Assembly: GCA_963971575.1 (NCBI GenBank)
Contig: OZ020625.1
Coordinates: 186,001-250,000, forward strand
Direction of reading: 5' to 3'
Length of the DNA stretch: 64,000 bases
Source of the DNA: Liopterus haemorrhoidalis
Lineage: Eukaryota > Arthropoda > Insecta > Coleoptera > Dytiscidae
The position numbers were made by a program, and so were the translations under genes. Each line of letters begins with the position of its first letter. Position 1 is the stretch's first letter. The notes under the pieces are model-generated. The model did no database searches. It saw nothing but the letters and a program-made list of their open reading frames with translations, and was not told the DNA's origin. Shown here piece by piece: positions 43,740 to 54,754 of this stretch.

Positions 43740-44321
43740 ATATATACGAGGTAATAAGTTCTTTCAGTTTTAACAACTAGTTTTTTTAATGAATATAGTA
43801 ATTTATATCAGTATATGCCAGTTAATTTGCAACCAAACTCTTTTATGTTTCAAGAGCGCCCGAGGAAATGTTAAAAAGATGTTATTTTTGTTGAGATGGG
43901 GCCTTAAGGGGTCAGTTCGATTTCTAATCTCGTCCGTGCCATGCCGTGATGCCGTGATGCCGTGGTTTGATTTCTGAATCTGTCAGTAACATATATCAAG
44001 AGCTGTAGCCGATAGGGCCGTAGGTAGTTACATGTATATGGCGGGGTAAGGACGTCGGGACGCCCGGCGTCGATATCGGCCGGTGGCAGACGCGATGAAT
44101 GGCTATCACAATGCTGCAGCGTCCACCCAATGACGCTATTCCACCTGCTCCAGATAACAACGCTTTTTACATTGATGGATTCATACTTACACCTGAGCCA
44201 AATATATTTTTAGAAATTTAAAAAAATATTTTTAATAAATTGAAAAAAAAAATCATGAGTTCCATCTTGTTGAAAACGGCAGGTCTTTCCAGACTTGTAT
44301 ACCAATGCTAGAACCATCTTT
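43740..44321. other. unassigned DNA with a GC-rich patch
   Basis: Bases 43920-44160 are GC-rich with repeated ATGCCGTG. No open frame with a domain and no element ends. Confidence 0.35.
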
Positions 44322-44449
44322 TTAACCCTTTACCGCATAGTGTGCCATATATGGCACATTCTGATTTTTATTTTTTATTTTACTTTTAAAACTGAATCAG
44401 AACGTTACTTCATGAATGTTCATATATGCCACATGCACAGCAATGGATG
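44322..44449 (+). mobile_element. piggyBac-type MITE, left end only
   Basis: It starts TTAACCCTTTACCGCATAG and matches the first about 125 bases of the 38414-38901 copy, ending at CACAGCAATGGATG. Confidence 0.75.
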
Positions 44450-44640
44450 GAATTTAATAACAATATTTATAGTTTTTTAAATAATTTAAATACGTTTCAA
44501 AAGTATCAAAATTTTTAAATAAACCTCTCTTTTGATTATTATTTAGTTATTAGTAAAATAAATTTATTAAATGGTCCAAAATTAGACCCAAAGACACCAT
44601 ATAGAAGTTTTACCCAAAAATTTCATATATGGTGCGTTTG

Positions 44641-44712
44641 GCCCTTAAATGTATGCAATCCCGCAGTACTCATCTGTATTGTGGGTTGCATCACTGGCAA
44701 ACTAAGGGGTAA
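44641..44712. repeat. hairpin cassette (CCCTTA ... TAAGGGGTAAA)
   Basis: It contains CAATCCCGCAGTACTCATCT and TATTGTGGGTTGCATCAC, which pair with each other, and ends TAAGGGGTAAAT. It resembles 48776-48852. Confidence 0.45.
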
Positions 44713-45103
44713 ATTAAAATAGTAAATTATTATAGGAGTTTAACAAAACGATGTATTGTCACATGAGTTGTTTGATGTTGTTAGAGGAGTTGTTGAGCGC
44801 AGCGAGGAATGCTCCAAATAAACTAGTGTGACAATACGTCGTATAAATCGAGCATAATATACTATTTTTTATACTTTGCATCTGTTATTTCATAGAAATT
44901 TTAAAATTTCATTTATAAAAAATATCGGAATACAATCTAGAGATTTTTATGAAATGCGGTTACCATAGCAACAATGTATAATAAAACAATTCGACACCCC
45001 CCCCCTTGAATTTTTCAAGTTTAAATGCATTTTGTGACAAAATAAATTGTTTTTAAATCATTTTTCTTCAATATTCTTGTTGCTGGTATCATTATTATTT
45101 TAA

Positions 45104-45480
45104 AAAGCGGGAGATCGCCCAAGAAATCATCACCACCAAGCGGAAATTTATAGAAACCCTTATCAGAGAGTGGCATCACAACCCCAATCTCCGACACAAC
45201 GCAAAAGTCTGCATAGAAAGCATGCCCAAACGCCTGGAAGCCGCAATCGCAGCAAAGGGTGGCATTACAAAATATTAAGATTTTACTTAATTTGTTAAAT
45301 TAACACTTTTTATACAAAAATAAATGATTATGAATAAGGAATTATGTCGTTTTATATTCTAAATAAAGCACTCTAATGAATAAAAATAAATACGAGACCC
45401 AAAGCCACTTATTTCCTCATTAAATTCATTTGAAAATTACAGAAAATCTGCACTGTCCCTAATAATTTGGCCACCCACTG
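45104..45480 (+). mobile_element. Tc1-like element, 3' end with transposase C-terminus
   Basis: From 45104 to 45278 one frame reads KREIAQEIITTKRKFI and then CIESMPKRLEAAIAAKGG, ending ITKY and stop. This is the conserved C-terminus of Tc1-type transposases (ESMPRR...AKGG.TKY). The right inverted repeat follows: reversed, CAGTGGGTGGCCAAATTATT, next to TA at 45481. The rest of the element is missing. Confidence 0.75.
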
Positions 45481-45489
45481 TATATGTCT

Positions 45490-45941
45490 TATTTAGTCTA
45501 TAAAATTTGGAACTTGTGAATTTGTTTTCAAGTTTATAAATATATCTGGCTGTGAGTGTATTTCAAAGTTGATCCTGATGAATTTCTAACGCAGTTGATG
45601 TCATATCATTAAAATGTTGGTTTCCACTATAAAGTGTATTCCGTTATTCATCTGTGTGTGAATCGGTAAACAGTTAAACATAAGAACAAGCTTACGAAGA
45701 CAATACGGAGCCACACGAAGCCCTACACAGCAGTACAGGCAGCCCTAAATAATTCAAAATCCACAATACAACACTCGCTCCCACACTGCATTATCTAAGC
45801 TGGCAAAATATTTACCCCAGTTTCAATTATTGAAACAAATACACTATGTAACACTATCCAGTATTCACAGAGGCATTAGGGCCCTCACAATAGAGGCGCT
45901 ACCTTCCAAAATTGGGGGCGAGCAACGGGCAACAGCAATTA
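45490..45941. other. unassigned DNA
   Basis: AT-rich sequence with no gene, repeat or element ends seen. Confidence 0.35.
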
Positions 45942-46458
45942 TTAACCCTTTACTGCATGAATTTTTATTTTTGGCTGAAATAATTCATGGGCATTAGGAA
46001 TTGGTTCTTATTGATAGAAAAATTAATTAAAAAAATATATTTAACATATTAATTATTATTTTTATGAAAAAATAATAATTTAGGGTTTGTGCCATACATG
46101 GAACATTATGATTCTACATTATGTTACAAAAGAAAATGATTCCATATTATTTGCTCGTCAATTGCTAGGTGTTCGTCATTAGGGATTAAAAGCAGTCGCC
46201 CTCGAATTTTTGAAAGAAAAGGTCGTATCTTCTAGTTGTCCTTTCTCAATAAATTCAAAGTTATCGTTGAAGTGCAAATTCCGCTTGATATCCTCAAATC
46301 TATTGCAGTCCATTACTTGAGATACTGCAGGATCCATTGCTGTGTATGTGGCATATATGAACATTCATGAACTAACGTTCTGATTCAGTTTTAAAAGTAA
46401 AATAAAAAATAAAAATCGGAATGTGCCATATATGGCACACTATGCGGTAAAGGGTTAA
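45942..46458 (-). mobile_element. piggyBac-type MITE, copy 2 (inverted)
   Basis: TTAA bounds 517 bp, with ends TTAACCCTTTACTGCATG and TGCGGTAAAGGGTTAA. It matches 38414-38901 in reverse and carries the same transposase remnant (CNRFEDIKRNLHF) at 46179-46364. Confidence 0.85.
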
Positions 46459-46542
46459 GATCAAAAACAATTATTTATCAACAAAAGTGGCTTTATTATT
46501 TTTCAAAATATAGTGTTATGAAAATAACACTTTTGCATGCGT

Positions 46543-46956
46543 TTAAACAAATTTTCGAAGCACTTTTTCCACTCCAATTGAAGCATTTTTCACTGCGATT
46601 GTCAAATTATGTGGAATCCAACGTGAAGAAATCTTTCTGATGACCAAATGTTCATGTATACTGGTCCCAGTAATGCCCAAGGATATCTCAATCTCACGAT
46701 AAGTCACATGACGATCTTGCAGTATCAGTTCACGCACAGCATCAATGTTTTCCAGAACAACAATCTTCACGAAATTCATCCTTAAGTGAACTACGGCCAG
46801 GATTGAAGGCAAACCATCGATAAACAGTAGTCCTTGATGGTGTTTCATCGACAAAAGTAGAATTCATCGATGCATTGTTCTTCAGTTAATCCACGTTGAA
46901 AATTGTAAAAAATAATCGCTCGAAAATCGCGATTTAATTTAATTTTTAGCAGTCAT
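46543..46956 (-). pseudogene. mariner transposase N-terminal fragment
   Basis: On the minus strand a first frame reads RAIIFYNFQ and GLTEEQCIDEF (about 46830-46920). A second, after frame breaks, reads NIDAVRELILQDRHVTYREI and SSRWIPHNLTIA. These are the N-terminal third of a mariner transposase. The catalytic region is absent. Confidence 0.7.
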
Positions 46957-47134
46957 TTTTTCAAGTTACTGTAAACACAAATAGCGCTCGTACGTAAAAA
47001 CGTTCCGAGTACGTATACCGTCAAAAATGTCAAACTTTATGATAGAAGCGTCAGTTGTCAGATGGCAGCACAGTTTAGCGCAATCCCGACATTTCAATTT
47101 TATATAACATTTTTCCGCAAGAAAATTTTTTAAA

Positions 47135-47805
47135 AATTGCCATAAGTGTCTTCCACAGCACTCAGAGAGTGCTGGGAATACCCACCCCTGAAGGGAGTTG
47201 GGCGCAGATGGGATGATCCGAGAACCATCCATGTCCTTAGGGGTATACTGTCTGTCCACTCCTCTTTCACTCCTGTTCCTCTTCTCCAATTCTCCTGCAT
47301 CTCTCCACTATCTTTCTTACAACTCACTTCCATTTCTCCTACCCTCCCTTTATCTCCCTTATCTCTCCTACATCTCTCCTACATCTCTCCTACATCTCTC
47401 CTTCATCTCTCCTTGATCTCTCCTCAATTCCTACTATATTTTTGGGGCGCAGTTGGGATGATCAGAGAACCATCCATGTCCTTAGGGGTATATTATCTGT
47501 CCACTCCTCTTTCACTCCAGTTCCTCTTCTCCAATTCTCCTGCATCTCTCCACTATCTTTCTTACAACTCACTTCCATTTCTCCTACCCTCCCTTTATCT
47601 CCTTTATCTCTCTTTCATCTCTCCTACATCTCCTTAATTTCTCCTACATCTCTCCTTGATCTCTCCTCAACTCCTACTATATTTCTGGGGCGCAGTTGGC
47701 ATGATCCGAGAACAAACGTTCTTAGGGGCGGCGCTAATTTATTATTATTATTTAAAAAAATTGCCATAAGTGTCTTCCCCAGCACTCACTGAGTGCTGTG
47801 CAAAA
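47135..47805 (+). mobile_element. family R retrotransposon 3' ends, tandem
   Basis: A full start (ATTGCCATAAGTGTCTTCC), then two CTCCT-rich blocks joined by TTTGGGGCGCAGTTGGGATG. A GGCGGCGCTAATTTATTATT tail follows, then a truncated third start at 47758. Confidence 0.65.
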
Positions 47806-48359
47806 CATTCCGAGTACGTATACCGTCAAAAATGTCAAACTTTACCATAAAAGCGTCAGTTGCCAATTGGCAACTATAGTTTAGCGCAATTCCGAAATAT
47901 AACAAGTAACTCTCGTACAATATTGGGCCAGACAATTCAGTTTTATATAACATTTTTCCGTAAGCATAGGCCACAATAATTTTAAGGAGGGGGGGGGGGG
48001 GGCGGAACCCCCACTGCCCTAACCACATCACTAGTATTCAAAGTATTATTAAATGAGGCGACCTTGTATAAAAATTCTTAGATAAATGTCTCTTGTCTTA
48101 TTTGCCTACTCATAATAAACAATATGAAGATATATGGACATTCCTTAGAAAACAGGGCGTCGCTCTGGCGTCGCTAGGCGTCTTCAAGCGTCCATAATCC
48201 CGGCACAATGCTATTGTAAAAATGCATTTTATAACACTTAACTAGACATCTCCATTTCTTGCATTACCTATTTTGGTCTTGTACTTCTCTATACTTTATC
48301 AAATACTATGTCTTCATCTTGATTCGGTAATCCTCAAGTCTTTCCATGAGTCCTATATA
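47806..48359. other. unassigned DNA
   Basis: The phrase GAGTACGTATACCGTCAAAAATG at about 47811 also occurs at about 47008, so the two copies flank the family R block. A G run lies at 47988-48002. Confidence 0.4.
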
Positions 48360-48611
48360 CCACCTACCCCCCCCCCTTGGCAGCGGCCTTGGTATGATTA
48401 CAAAATAAAGAATAATATGTTCTTCTAAATTATAGTAGAAAATAAATTTCCAATTCAAATAAAACCATTTAAAAATTTATCGCTCGGAACTGAACCGAAA
48501 AAAAAAACGTCATTTTTGTCGGAACGAAAACCGGAACCGAACCGATATATATTTTTTTAATTGAACCGGAACGAAAACCGGAACGAAAAAAATAACGGTT
48601 CGAAGCCCTGT
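48360..48611. mobile_element. hAT MITE, truncated copy of 30309-30751
   Basis: It shares AGCGGCCTTGGTATGATTA-type and AACCGATATATATTTTTTTA sequence and ends GGTTCGAAGCCCTG. The left third is missing. Confidence 0.75.
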
Positions 48612-48775
48612 TTTTTACCTACATACTAAACTTTCAATATTCAAAATAAAAAAATCAGTATTTTTAATTTTTTTTTTTTTTACTACATTCTTAGAGACAG
48701 TAGTGCCGTGCCCATTCTAGCACTTATTTCGTTTCCTAAAGTCCAATTCATACTCAATTTTGAGTAACAGTAAAA

Positions 48776-48852
48776 ATTTACCCCTTATATTATAGACTAA
48801 CCCGCAAAGCATTAATGTATTGTGGGTGGTCTGCCCTGCATCTCTCAAGGGG
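48776..48852. repeat. hairpin cassette (TTACCCCTTATA ... CAAGGGGCAAA)
   Basis: About 77 bases with CCCGCAAAGCATTAATG and TATTGTGGGTGG in the interior. It belongs to the recurrent cassette family of 21984, 23460 and 44641. Confidence 0.45.
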
Positions 48853-48989
48853 CAAAAAATTTAAATTTTCAAAAATTCGTAACACAAGAACTATTAAAGA
48901 TAGAGACCTGCGGTTTAAATTTTTGGAACTATCAACATTTATTTATGCTAAATCATAAAAGATAAAAATGGCGGACATTAAAATATAAA

Positions 48990-49497
48990 AAAAAAAAATA
49001 TTTAATTTTGACATACGTCATTCGTTTCCATGGTTTCATTGTTGGAATTTTAAATTTTGACATCCCAACGTGAAAAATGAAATAACCCAAGCAAGGTCAC
49101 TTCTCGTGACAACCTAAAAGAACTAAATTACCATTTATAGTGCGTTCGAAGGTGAGTTTGCAGTATTGCTCTTATGGCAAATGGGATCGGTGTTGCCAAA
49201 TGTTGTAAAAGTGTCAAATGTGTCAATTATAATAATATGAAAAACTCGTATGATTTACAAAAATCAACTCTTATAAAACTCAAAATAACACTCAACAAAA
49301 ACAAATGGCCATTTGTAGAATACTGCGTCTTCACAGATCAGCGTGTTTTAGAGCTGGCAACGTCGACAAGCAAGAAAAGGATAGTTTCATTGTGTAAACC
49401 CATTAGAGAGTATGAAAAAGAACTACTCCATATGCCCTGTACTGCAAACTCACCTTCGAACGCACTATAGTTCCGCTTAACCGTTTGGAACAGACTG
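48990..49497 (+). mobile_element. family B MITE, copy 5, left-truncated and split
   Basis: The right half of the MITE is present and ends CCGTTTGGAACAGACTG before TA. A 330-bp element is inserted in its right terminal repeat between ACCATTTA and TAGTTCCGC. Confidence 0.75.
49138..49467. mobile_element. nested 330-bp TIR element (TAGTGCGTTCGAAGGTGAG)
   Basis: The ends TAGTGCGTTCGAAGGTGAGT and its reverse complement extend for about 27 bp of perfect inverted repeat, with TA duplicated on each side. The interior has a 98-codon open frame (49174-49470, ending inside the terminal repeat). It has no recognised domain, so I treat the unit as a MITE. Confidence 0.75.
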
Positions 49498-49789
49498 TAT
49501 ATTACAGAATACGAAAAGTGTTATAGTGACTTTAATAGTAACTTTAACAGTTATCTTGTAGTAACGTTACTACACGGTAACTATTATAGTAACTTGAATT
49601 AATCTGATAATCTCAATTTTGAATTTTCTGTGTATGACGTAACATTTTAAATGCGCCTATTATTATATTCCGGTGTTATAAATTTAATATTATTAATGAC
49701 ATTAATGACAAAAATAATTACATCATTATTTATATATAAAGTAAAAATATACATGTTTTTTGTTTCAGGGCAAGAGCGGCGATTTGAGC

Positions 49790-50330
49790 AGCTGATTTAA
49801 ATATATCTAAAGACAGATCTTAAAAGTATTACATAATTGACATAAATCCACATTGTTATTTAAATTCCTCCCACTCCCTCTCTCTCTCTATCTCATCCCG
49901 CCGTCTCTCTCTTCCAAATCCAAGTTTAATTCTGATAAAAAACAGAAATAACACCGTCTCTGTTTAGCTCACACGTTATGTATTCGTGTCTCGCTTATCT
50001 CGCTTAATACCCGTAAAAAAAAACAAGCTGAACATGAAATATAGTTTTTAAAGTCGACTTCCAGACCATCATCCTTATAGTTCCTTTGTCCTTTCACCTG
50101 CAATCCTGTGTACAATTAAAATTGACAATTAAGAAACAGTGACGATTGAGCCTGGGCGTGAAAATGGACAGTACATATTGTTCCGGTGAGGTTCATTAGT
50201 GGAAAATGAGTGTTCGAAAGTGCGTGATATCCAGAACGATTGTCTAAGGACTAAAATGACCCAGTGACAAACACAATGTCTCGGAAATGGTCAATGAGAC
50301 TCATTCTTAACAGTGTCTCGGTAAGAACAA
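49790..50330 (+). other. non-repetitive segment, candidate 5' UTR exon
   Basis: This stretch matches no repeat family in the window. It has a CT-rich tract at 49875-49915 and ends in a good donor, GTCTCG|GTAAGAAC, at about 50320. It lies 3.4 kb upstream of the GPCR coding exon on the same strand. A spliced leader exon is possible but unproven. Confidence 0.25.
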
Positions 50331-50506
50331 TCAAACAACAATGAAAAAAAGGATAAAGGACGAGATATCCTGAGGGAATTTCCACAGGACGAATTCACTC
50401 AAAACACCTACTGCACTAGAAGCAGATAGAACCACTAGAATAGACAGGTATTTATCAATATTAATTATTTAAATTTATTGTGTTGGTTTGCTTTGCGATG
50501 TCACCT

Positions 50507-51069
50507 AATAGACCGGGAGCTCATGACAGTTTTTGGTCTCCGATTTCATACAGCATGCCTTTTGGAGGAGAGAATATTTGTGACAACAAAAAAGGGATTG
50601 TACTAAACCCCTGCACGCTTTCCGGTCATAGGGAAAATTGCATTTCCACTTACACAAAATTTTTGTGCTTTTCTCTGATTTAATATTGCTTGCCCTTTTG
50701 TCAAAAGAAAGTTATAACAAATTTAAAGTCTTTTAAATATGTATATGCATGCGATTCGGAGGGTCCCAAAGGGCTCAAACGGTCATGTGATCTTGTAATA
50801 AAAAAATATTTTCCGCGTTTTCATACAGCATGTCTATAATTAAAAGACTTTAAATTTGTTATAACTTTCTTTTGACAAAAGGGCAAGCAATATTAAATCA
50901 GAGAAAAACACAAAAATTTTGTGCAAGTGGAAATGCAATTTTCCCTATGACCGGAAAGCGTGCAGGGGTTTAGTACAATCCCTTTTTTGTTGTCACAAAT
51001 ATTCTCTCCTCCAAAAGGCATGCTGTATGAAATCGGAGACCAAAAATGTCATGAGCTCCCGGTCTATTA
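50507..51069. mobile_element. foldback element with about 230-bp arms (FB2)
   Basis: Bases from TAATAGACCGGGAGCTCATG at 50507 to about 50740 return as the reverse complement at about 50836-51069. Only scattered mismatches break the match, and the loop is about 95 bp. The arms hold no convincing gene. A family R unit starts directly after it. Confidence 0.88.
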
Positions 51070-51850
51070 TTATTATTTTAAAAAATTGCCATAAGTGTTT
51101 TCCACAGCACTCAGGGAGTGCTGGGAATACCCACCCCTGAAGGGAGTTGGGCGCAGATGGGATGATCCGTGAACCATCCATATCCTTAGGGGTATATTGT
51201 CTGTCCACTCCTCTTTCACTCCTGTTCCTCTCCACCAATTCTTCTGCATCTCTCCACTATCTTTCTCACAACTCACTTCCATTTCTCCTAGTCTCCCTTC
51301 ATCTCCTTCATCTCTCCTTCATTTCCCCTACATCTCTCCTTGATCTCTCCCCAATTCCTACTATATTTCTGGGGTGCAGTTGGCATGATCCGAGAACAAA
51401 CGTTCTTAGGAGCGGCGCTAATTTATTATTATTATTTTAAAAAAATTGCCATAAGTGTTTTCCACAGCACTCAGAGAGTGCTGGGAATACCCACCCCTGA
51501 AGGGAGTTGGGCGCAGATGGGATGATCCGAGAACCATCCAGGTCCTTAGGGGAATATTGTCTGTCCACTCCTGTTCCTCTCCACCAATTCTTCTGCATCT
51601 CTCCACTATCTTTCATACAACCCACTTCCATTTTTCCTTCTCTCCCTTTATCTCTCCTCAATCAGTCCTACATTTCTCCTCCATCTCCCCTACATTTCTC
51701 CTCCATCTCTCCTACATTTATCTACTATCTCTCCTACATTTCTCTACTATCTCTCCTACATTTCCCCACTATCTGCTCCATTTCTTCACTATCTCTGCTC
51801 CATTTCTACTTCATTTTCTCACAATCTCTCCACTCAAAAACGATTTAAGG
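51070..51850 (+). mobile_element. family R retrotransposon 3' ends, two units
   Basis: Two units start at about 51084 and 51447 with ATTGCCATAAGTGTTTTCC. The first ends GGAGCGGCGCTAATTTATT. The second has an expanded CTCCTACATTT tract to about 51830. Confidence 0.65.
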
Positions 51851-52430
51851 TAGAGACCACCGATTGGAATTTTTGAAATTCCCTTAATTTCATTTCCGTA
51901 TAAAAATTAGAATTAGAAAATTCAAAACTGGGCCGGATTTACGGTAAAAAAAAATCTAATTTCACAAATTAATATTTCAAAAACTAAAAGAGATAGAGAC
52001 GTCCGGTTTGAATTTTTGGAATCCCTATTTATTGATTAGTGTATAAAAAATTTAAATTTTAAAATAGGGCTGAATTAATAAAATTATAATTCAAAAATTT
52101 TCGAATTTCAAAACATCTTATCTCCAAAACTATGAGGGAGAAATCTACGGTTTGGGGCCATAACGTTTCAATTCGGAATATCTTTAAGAGTAGGCAAACA
52201 AAACCCTTGAAAATGACAAGAAAATTGACAATCTGAAAAAATTCAATTTTTTTTAGCTGTTCTTAAACAGTCAGTCGAAATTGTTGGTCTTACTCGCCAC
52301 CATGTTGTTTTAAGTGTCAGGTCTTTGGTCCCCCAGATACCTGGAAAGACCCGATACACTTAGAACAAGATGGGGGTGATGCCAAAATTCAACTGGCACC
52401 GTCTAAAAAAGTAACTAAATTTAAAAATTT
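51851..52430. repeat. repeat block S, copy 1
   Basis: It contains GCTGTTCTTAAACAGTCAGT and CACCGTCTAAAAAAGTAACT. The same block recurs at 59028-59210 and, in part, at 59806-59935. The flank ACGATTTAAGGTAGAGACCA is also shared with 59740. It is a segmental duplication with no coding sequence. Confidence 0.75.
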
Positions 52431-52431
52431 G

Positions 52432-52625
52432 TTCCTCTCCTCCAATTCTCCTGCATCTCTCCACTATCTTTCTTGCAACTAACTTCCATTTCTCCTACTC
52501 TCCCTTCATCTCCTTTATCTCTCCTACATCTCTCCTACATCCCTCCTCAATTCCTGTTATATTTCTGGGGCGCAGTTGGCATGATCCAAGAACAAACGTT
52601 CTTAGGGGCGGCGCTAATTTATCAT
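52432..52625 (+). mobile_element. family R 3' end, truncated
   Basis: Only the CTCCT tract and the TTTCTGGGGCGCAGTTGG to GGCGGCGCTAATTTATC end are present. Confidence 0.6.
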
Positions 52626-52821
52626 TATTCATAGCTTCCATTATATGCTTATGAAATAAAATACTATTCTTTGTTAATTTCTTTTAATTATTACTAATTT
52701 TCATAAATGAAAAAAAAAATACCGATTTTTTCCGAGGTGTCACTTTTATAAGAAATAGTAAGTAGTCGGCGCAGATAAAAATGTTGAAAAGCACTGGTGT
52801 ATATTCAAATATACATTTTTA

Positions 52822-53615
52822 CTTCTCCGACCTTAATATATAAGGGGCAAGTATTGTAATCGAGAAAATTTTCCGAAAATGACGAGATTTTGACGGATGA
52901 CCACGTTTCATGGTCCAGGGAATCCAAAAAAAAAATTTTCGAAGTGCCGTTCATATGTGTGTGTGTGTCTATACACGATAACTCAAAATTGGTTTAACTT
53001 AAAGAGTTCGTTCTGGTACTAAAATATTCTCCTAATAATTGGGAAGAACCCTATTGTTTTTTATTAAAATCCGAAACCGGAAACGGAAGTTATTAAACTT
53101 TAAATTTTTAAAAAATTCGTAACTAGTAAACCAAGCAGTGGACAAAAAATTGTATAGAACATAATTTGATGTATTTTTGAAGATTTACCTAAATATTTTT
53201 TTAACCCTTTCGAGACTCCGGGTACACATGTGTACCAGTTAGGTTTTTCACAAGCCTATCTCTTAAAAGTTACATTTAATTAGGTGCAAAAACGTTCCAC
53301 TTAATAGTTTACTTATTTAAGATGTATTACTACATTCATAACGACTGTTGGTACAGATATATACCGAGCTATGGGACTAATGGTACATATGTTGTACCAC
53401 CTATTATCTAAGAACCCAGTCATTTAAAATTTTTTTTGTTGTAAAAATTAATTATTATTGTTCTATTAAACATATTCAGAACAAAATTTGTTTCATTTTG
53501 TTGCACAAAATAATCCATCTTGAAAGGGTTAAATTAAAAAAAAATATGTATTTTTTTTATTATTTTTTTTATGGGAGGGCAAGTCGAGCGGAGGTTTCCC
53601 TTCGCCACTGGTTTG
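52822..53615. repeat. family E-related block with a GGCAAGTC...CGCCACTGG tail
   Basis: TAGAACATAATTTGATGTAT and AGCGGAGGTTTCCCTTCGCC match the block inside the 16147-17163 element. A third, shorter copy of the tail is at 61741-61875. A piggyBac-type MITE is inserted at 53201. Confidence 0.65.
53201..53532. mobile_element. piggyBac-type MITE, second family
   Basis: TTAACCCTTTCGAGAC and CTTGAAAGGGTTAA bound 332 bp with TTAA at each end. The interior repeats GTACACATGTGTACC and GGTACAT-type motifs and is non-coding. It differs from the 38414 family. Confidence 0.8.
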
Positions 53616-53687
53616 CACATTGTGTATACACACCGATTTGTTCATATTAAGTAGTGATACTTATGAATTTCCAGTGGCACCAAAACA

Positions 53688-53961
53688 ATGTCTCAATACG
53701 ATCTGCCATCAGTGGAGCACCAGGTGGTTGGGGGGATGTCGAGTACGCCACAGGAAGTGGTGTGGCACGAGATAATCCTCGACAGTTGGGGCGATTACAC
53801 GACCGCCACCACGGAGGACAGCCTTAATTCGACAGACAGCTGGTGGAACACCACGGCGGAGGACGCGGAGAGAGCAGAGTTCATCGACCCCACGGGAGAA
53901 CTCCTGAGGATGGTGATAACTGCGATCGCCTTGGCCTTGGTTATACTAGCTACAGTAATCG
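53688..53961 (+). CDS. first coding exon of a class A GPCR, probably 5-HT1-type amine receptor
   Basis: Ninety-one codons and one base are followed by the donor GTGAGT. The ATG is in a good insect context (CAAAACAATGTC), and a TTTCCAG acceptor 14 bases upstream suggests a preceding non-coding exon. The product starts with an acidic, extracellular-type N-terminus with N-glycosylation sequons (NST at about 48, NTT at about 55). TM1 follows (MVITAIALALVILATVIG, about 74-91) and stops exactly where the conserved TM1 Asn would come in the next exon. LVILATVIG followed by N is the TM1 style of insect serotonin and related amine receptors. No other receptor exon is in the window, so the gene continues to the right across long introns. 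Receptor class is fairly sure; the 5-HT1 assignment is tentative. Confidence 0.68.
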
Positions 53962-54339
53962 GTGAGTAGATTTTTATATTTTTTACAAGTTAAAATCGAT
54001 ATCAATGTATGATTGTGAAAACTTGAAAATTTTCCGGGCGATGAAACAGAGAGAAAAACATTTTCACTTCATTTCCCAGACACCATCTACTATTTCAAGT
54101 CCCATTTCCCTTTTTTTATCAAGCATTCTCACACGTTGTTTGTCACAAGTCATATTTCAAAATGAAAAAATCTCAAATCATTCCTAGAATTAAAACGACG
54201 GAAAATGAACAAAACGTTCTCATCACACGAGATGATAATAAATTAATCGGTTATAAATTGTTTTTCACTACTCCACTATACATCTTTCCTCTTTTCCACT
54301 CCTTTGTCACTCCTGTTGCTGTCCTCAAATTCGCTGCAT

Positions 54340-54610
54340 CCATTTTCCCTATATCTCTCCTCCATTATAGAGAAAATGGACGAGAGATATAGGGGAAATG
54401 GAGGAGAGATATAGGGGAAATAGAGGAGAGATATAGGGGAAATGGAGGAGAGATATAGGGGAAATGGAGGAGAGATATAGGGGAAATGGAGGAGAGATAT
54501 AGGGATCTCTCCTCTATTTCCCCTATATCCCTCCTCCATTTCCCCCATATCTCTCCTCCATTTCCCCTATATCTCTCCTCCATTTTCCCTATATCTCTCC
54601 TCCATTATCC
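54340..54610. repeat. 22-bp minisatellite that switches strand (hairpin)
   Basis: One unit of TATCTCTCCTCCATT type is followed by six reversed units (GGAGAGATATAGGGGAAATG) up to about 54502. About five forward units (CTCCTCCATTTCCCCTATAT) then run to 54610. The two halves are reverse complements and could fold into a stem of about 120 bp. Confidence 0.88.
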
Positions 54611-54754
54611 CTATATCTCTCCATCTCTGTTCATTGTGGTGTTACTTCTTTCGAAGTCAATTTGTTTTATATTTCTCTATGTATCTGATGTAACTGATAA
54701 AACTATATAATGTATAGAAAAATATTAAATAAATTATTATATTATTATTATATA

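Noticed and set aside
44745..44855. Imperfect inverted repeat GATGTATTGTCACA ... TGTGACAATACGTC as a MITE
   Set aside because: The arms are only about 16-24 bp with mismatches, with no target duplication or second copy in the window.
49174..49470. 98-codon frame as a host gene
   Set aside because: It lies entirely within a 330-bp element and its last codons are the element's inverted repeat.
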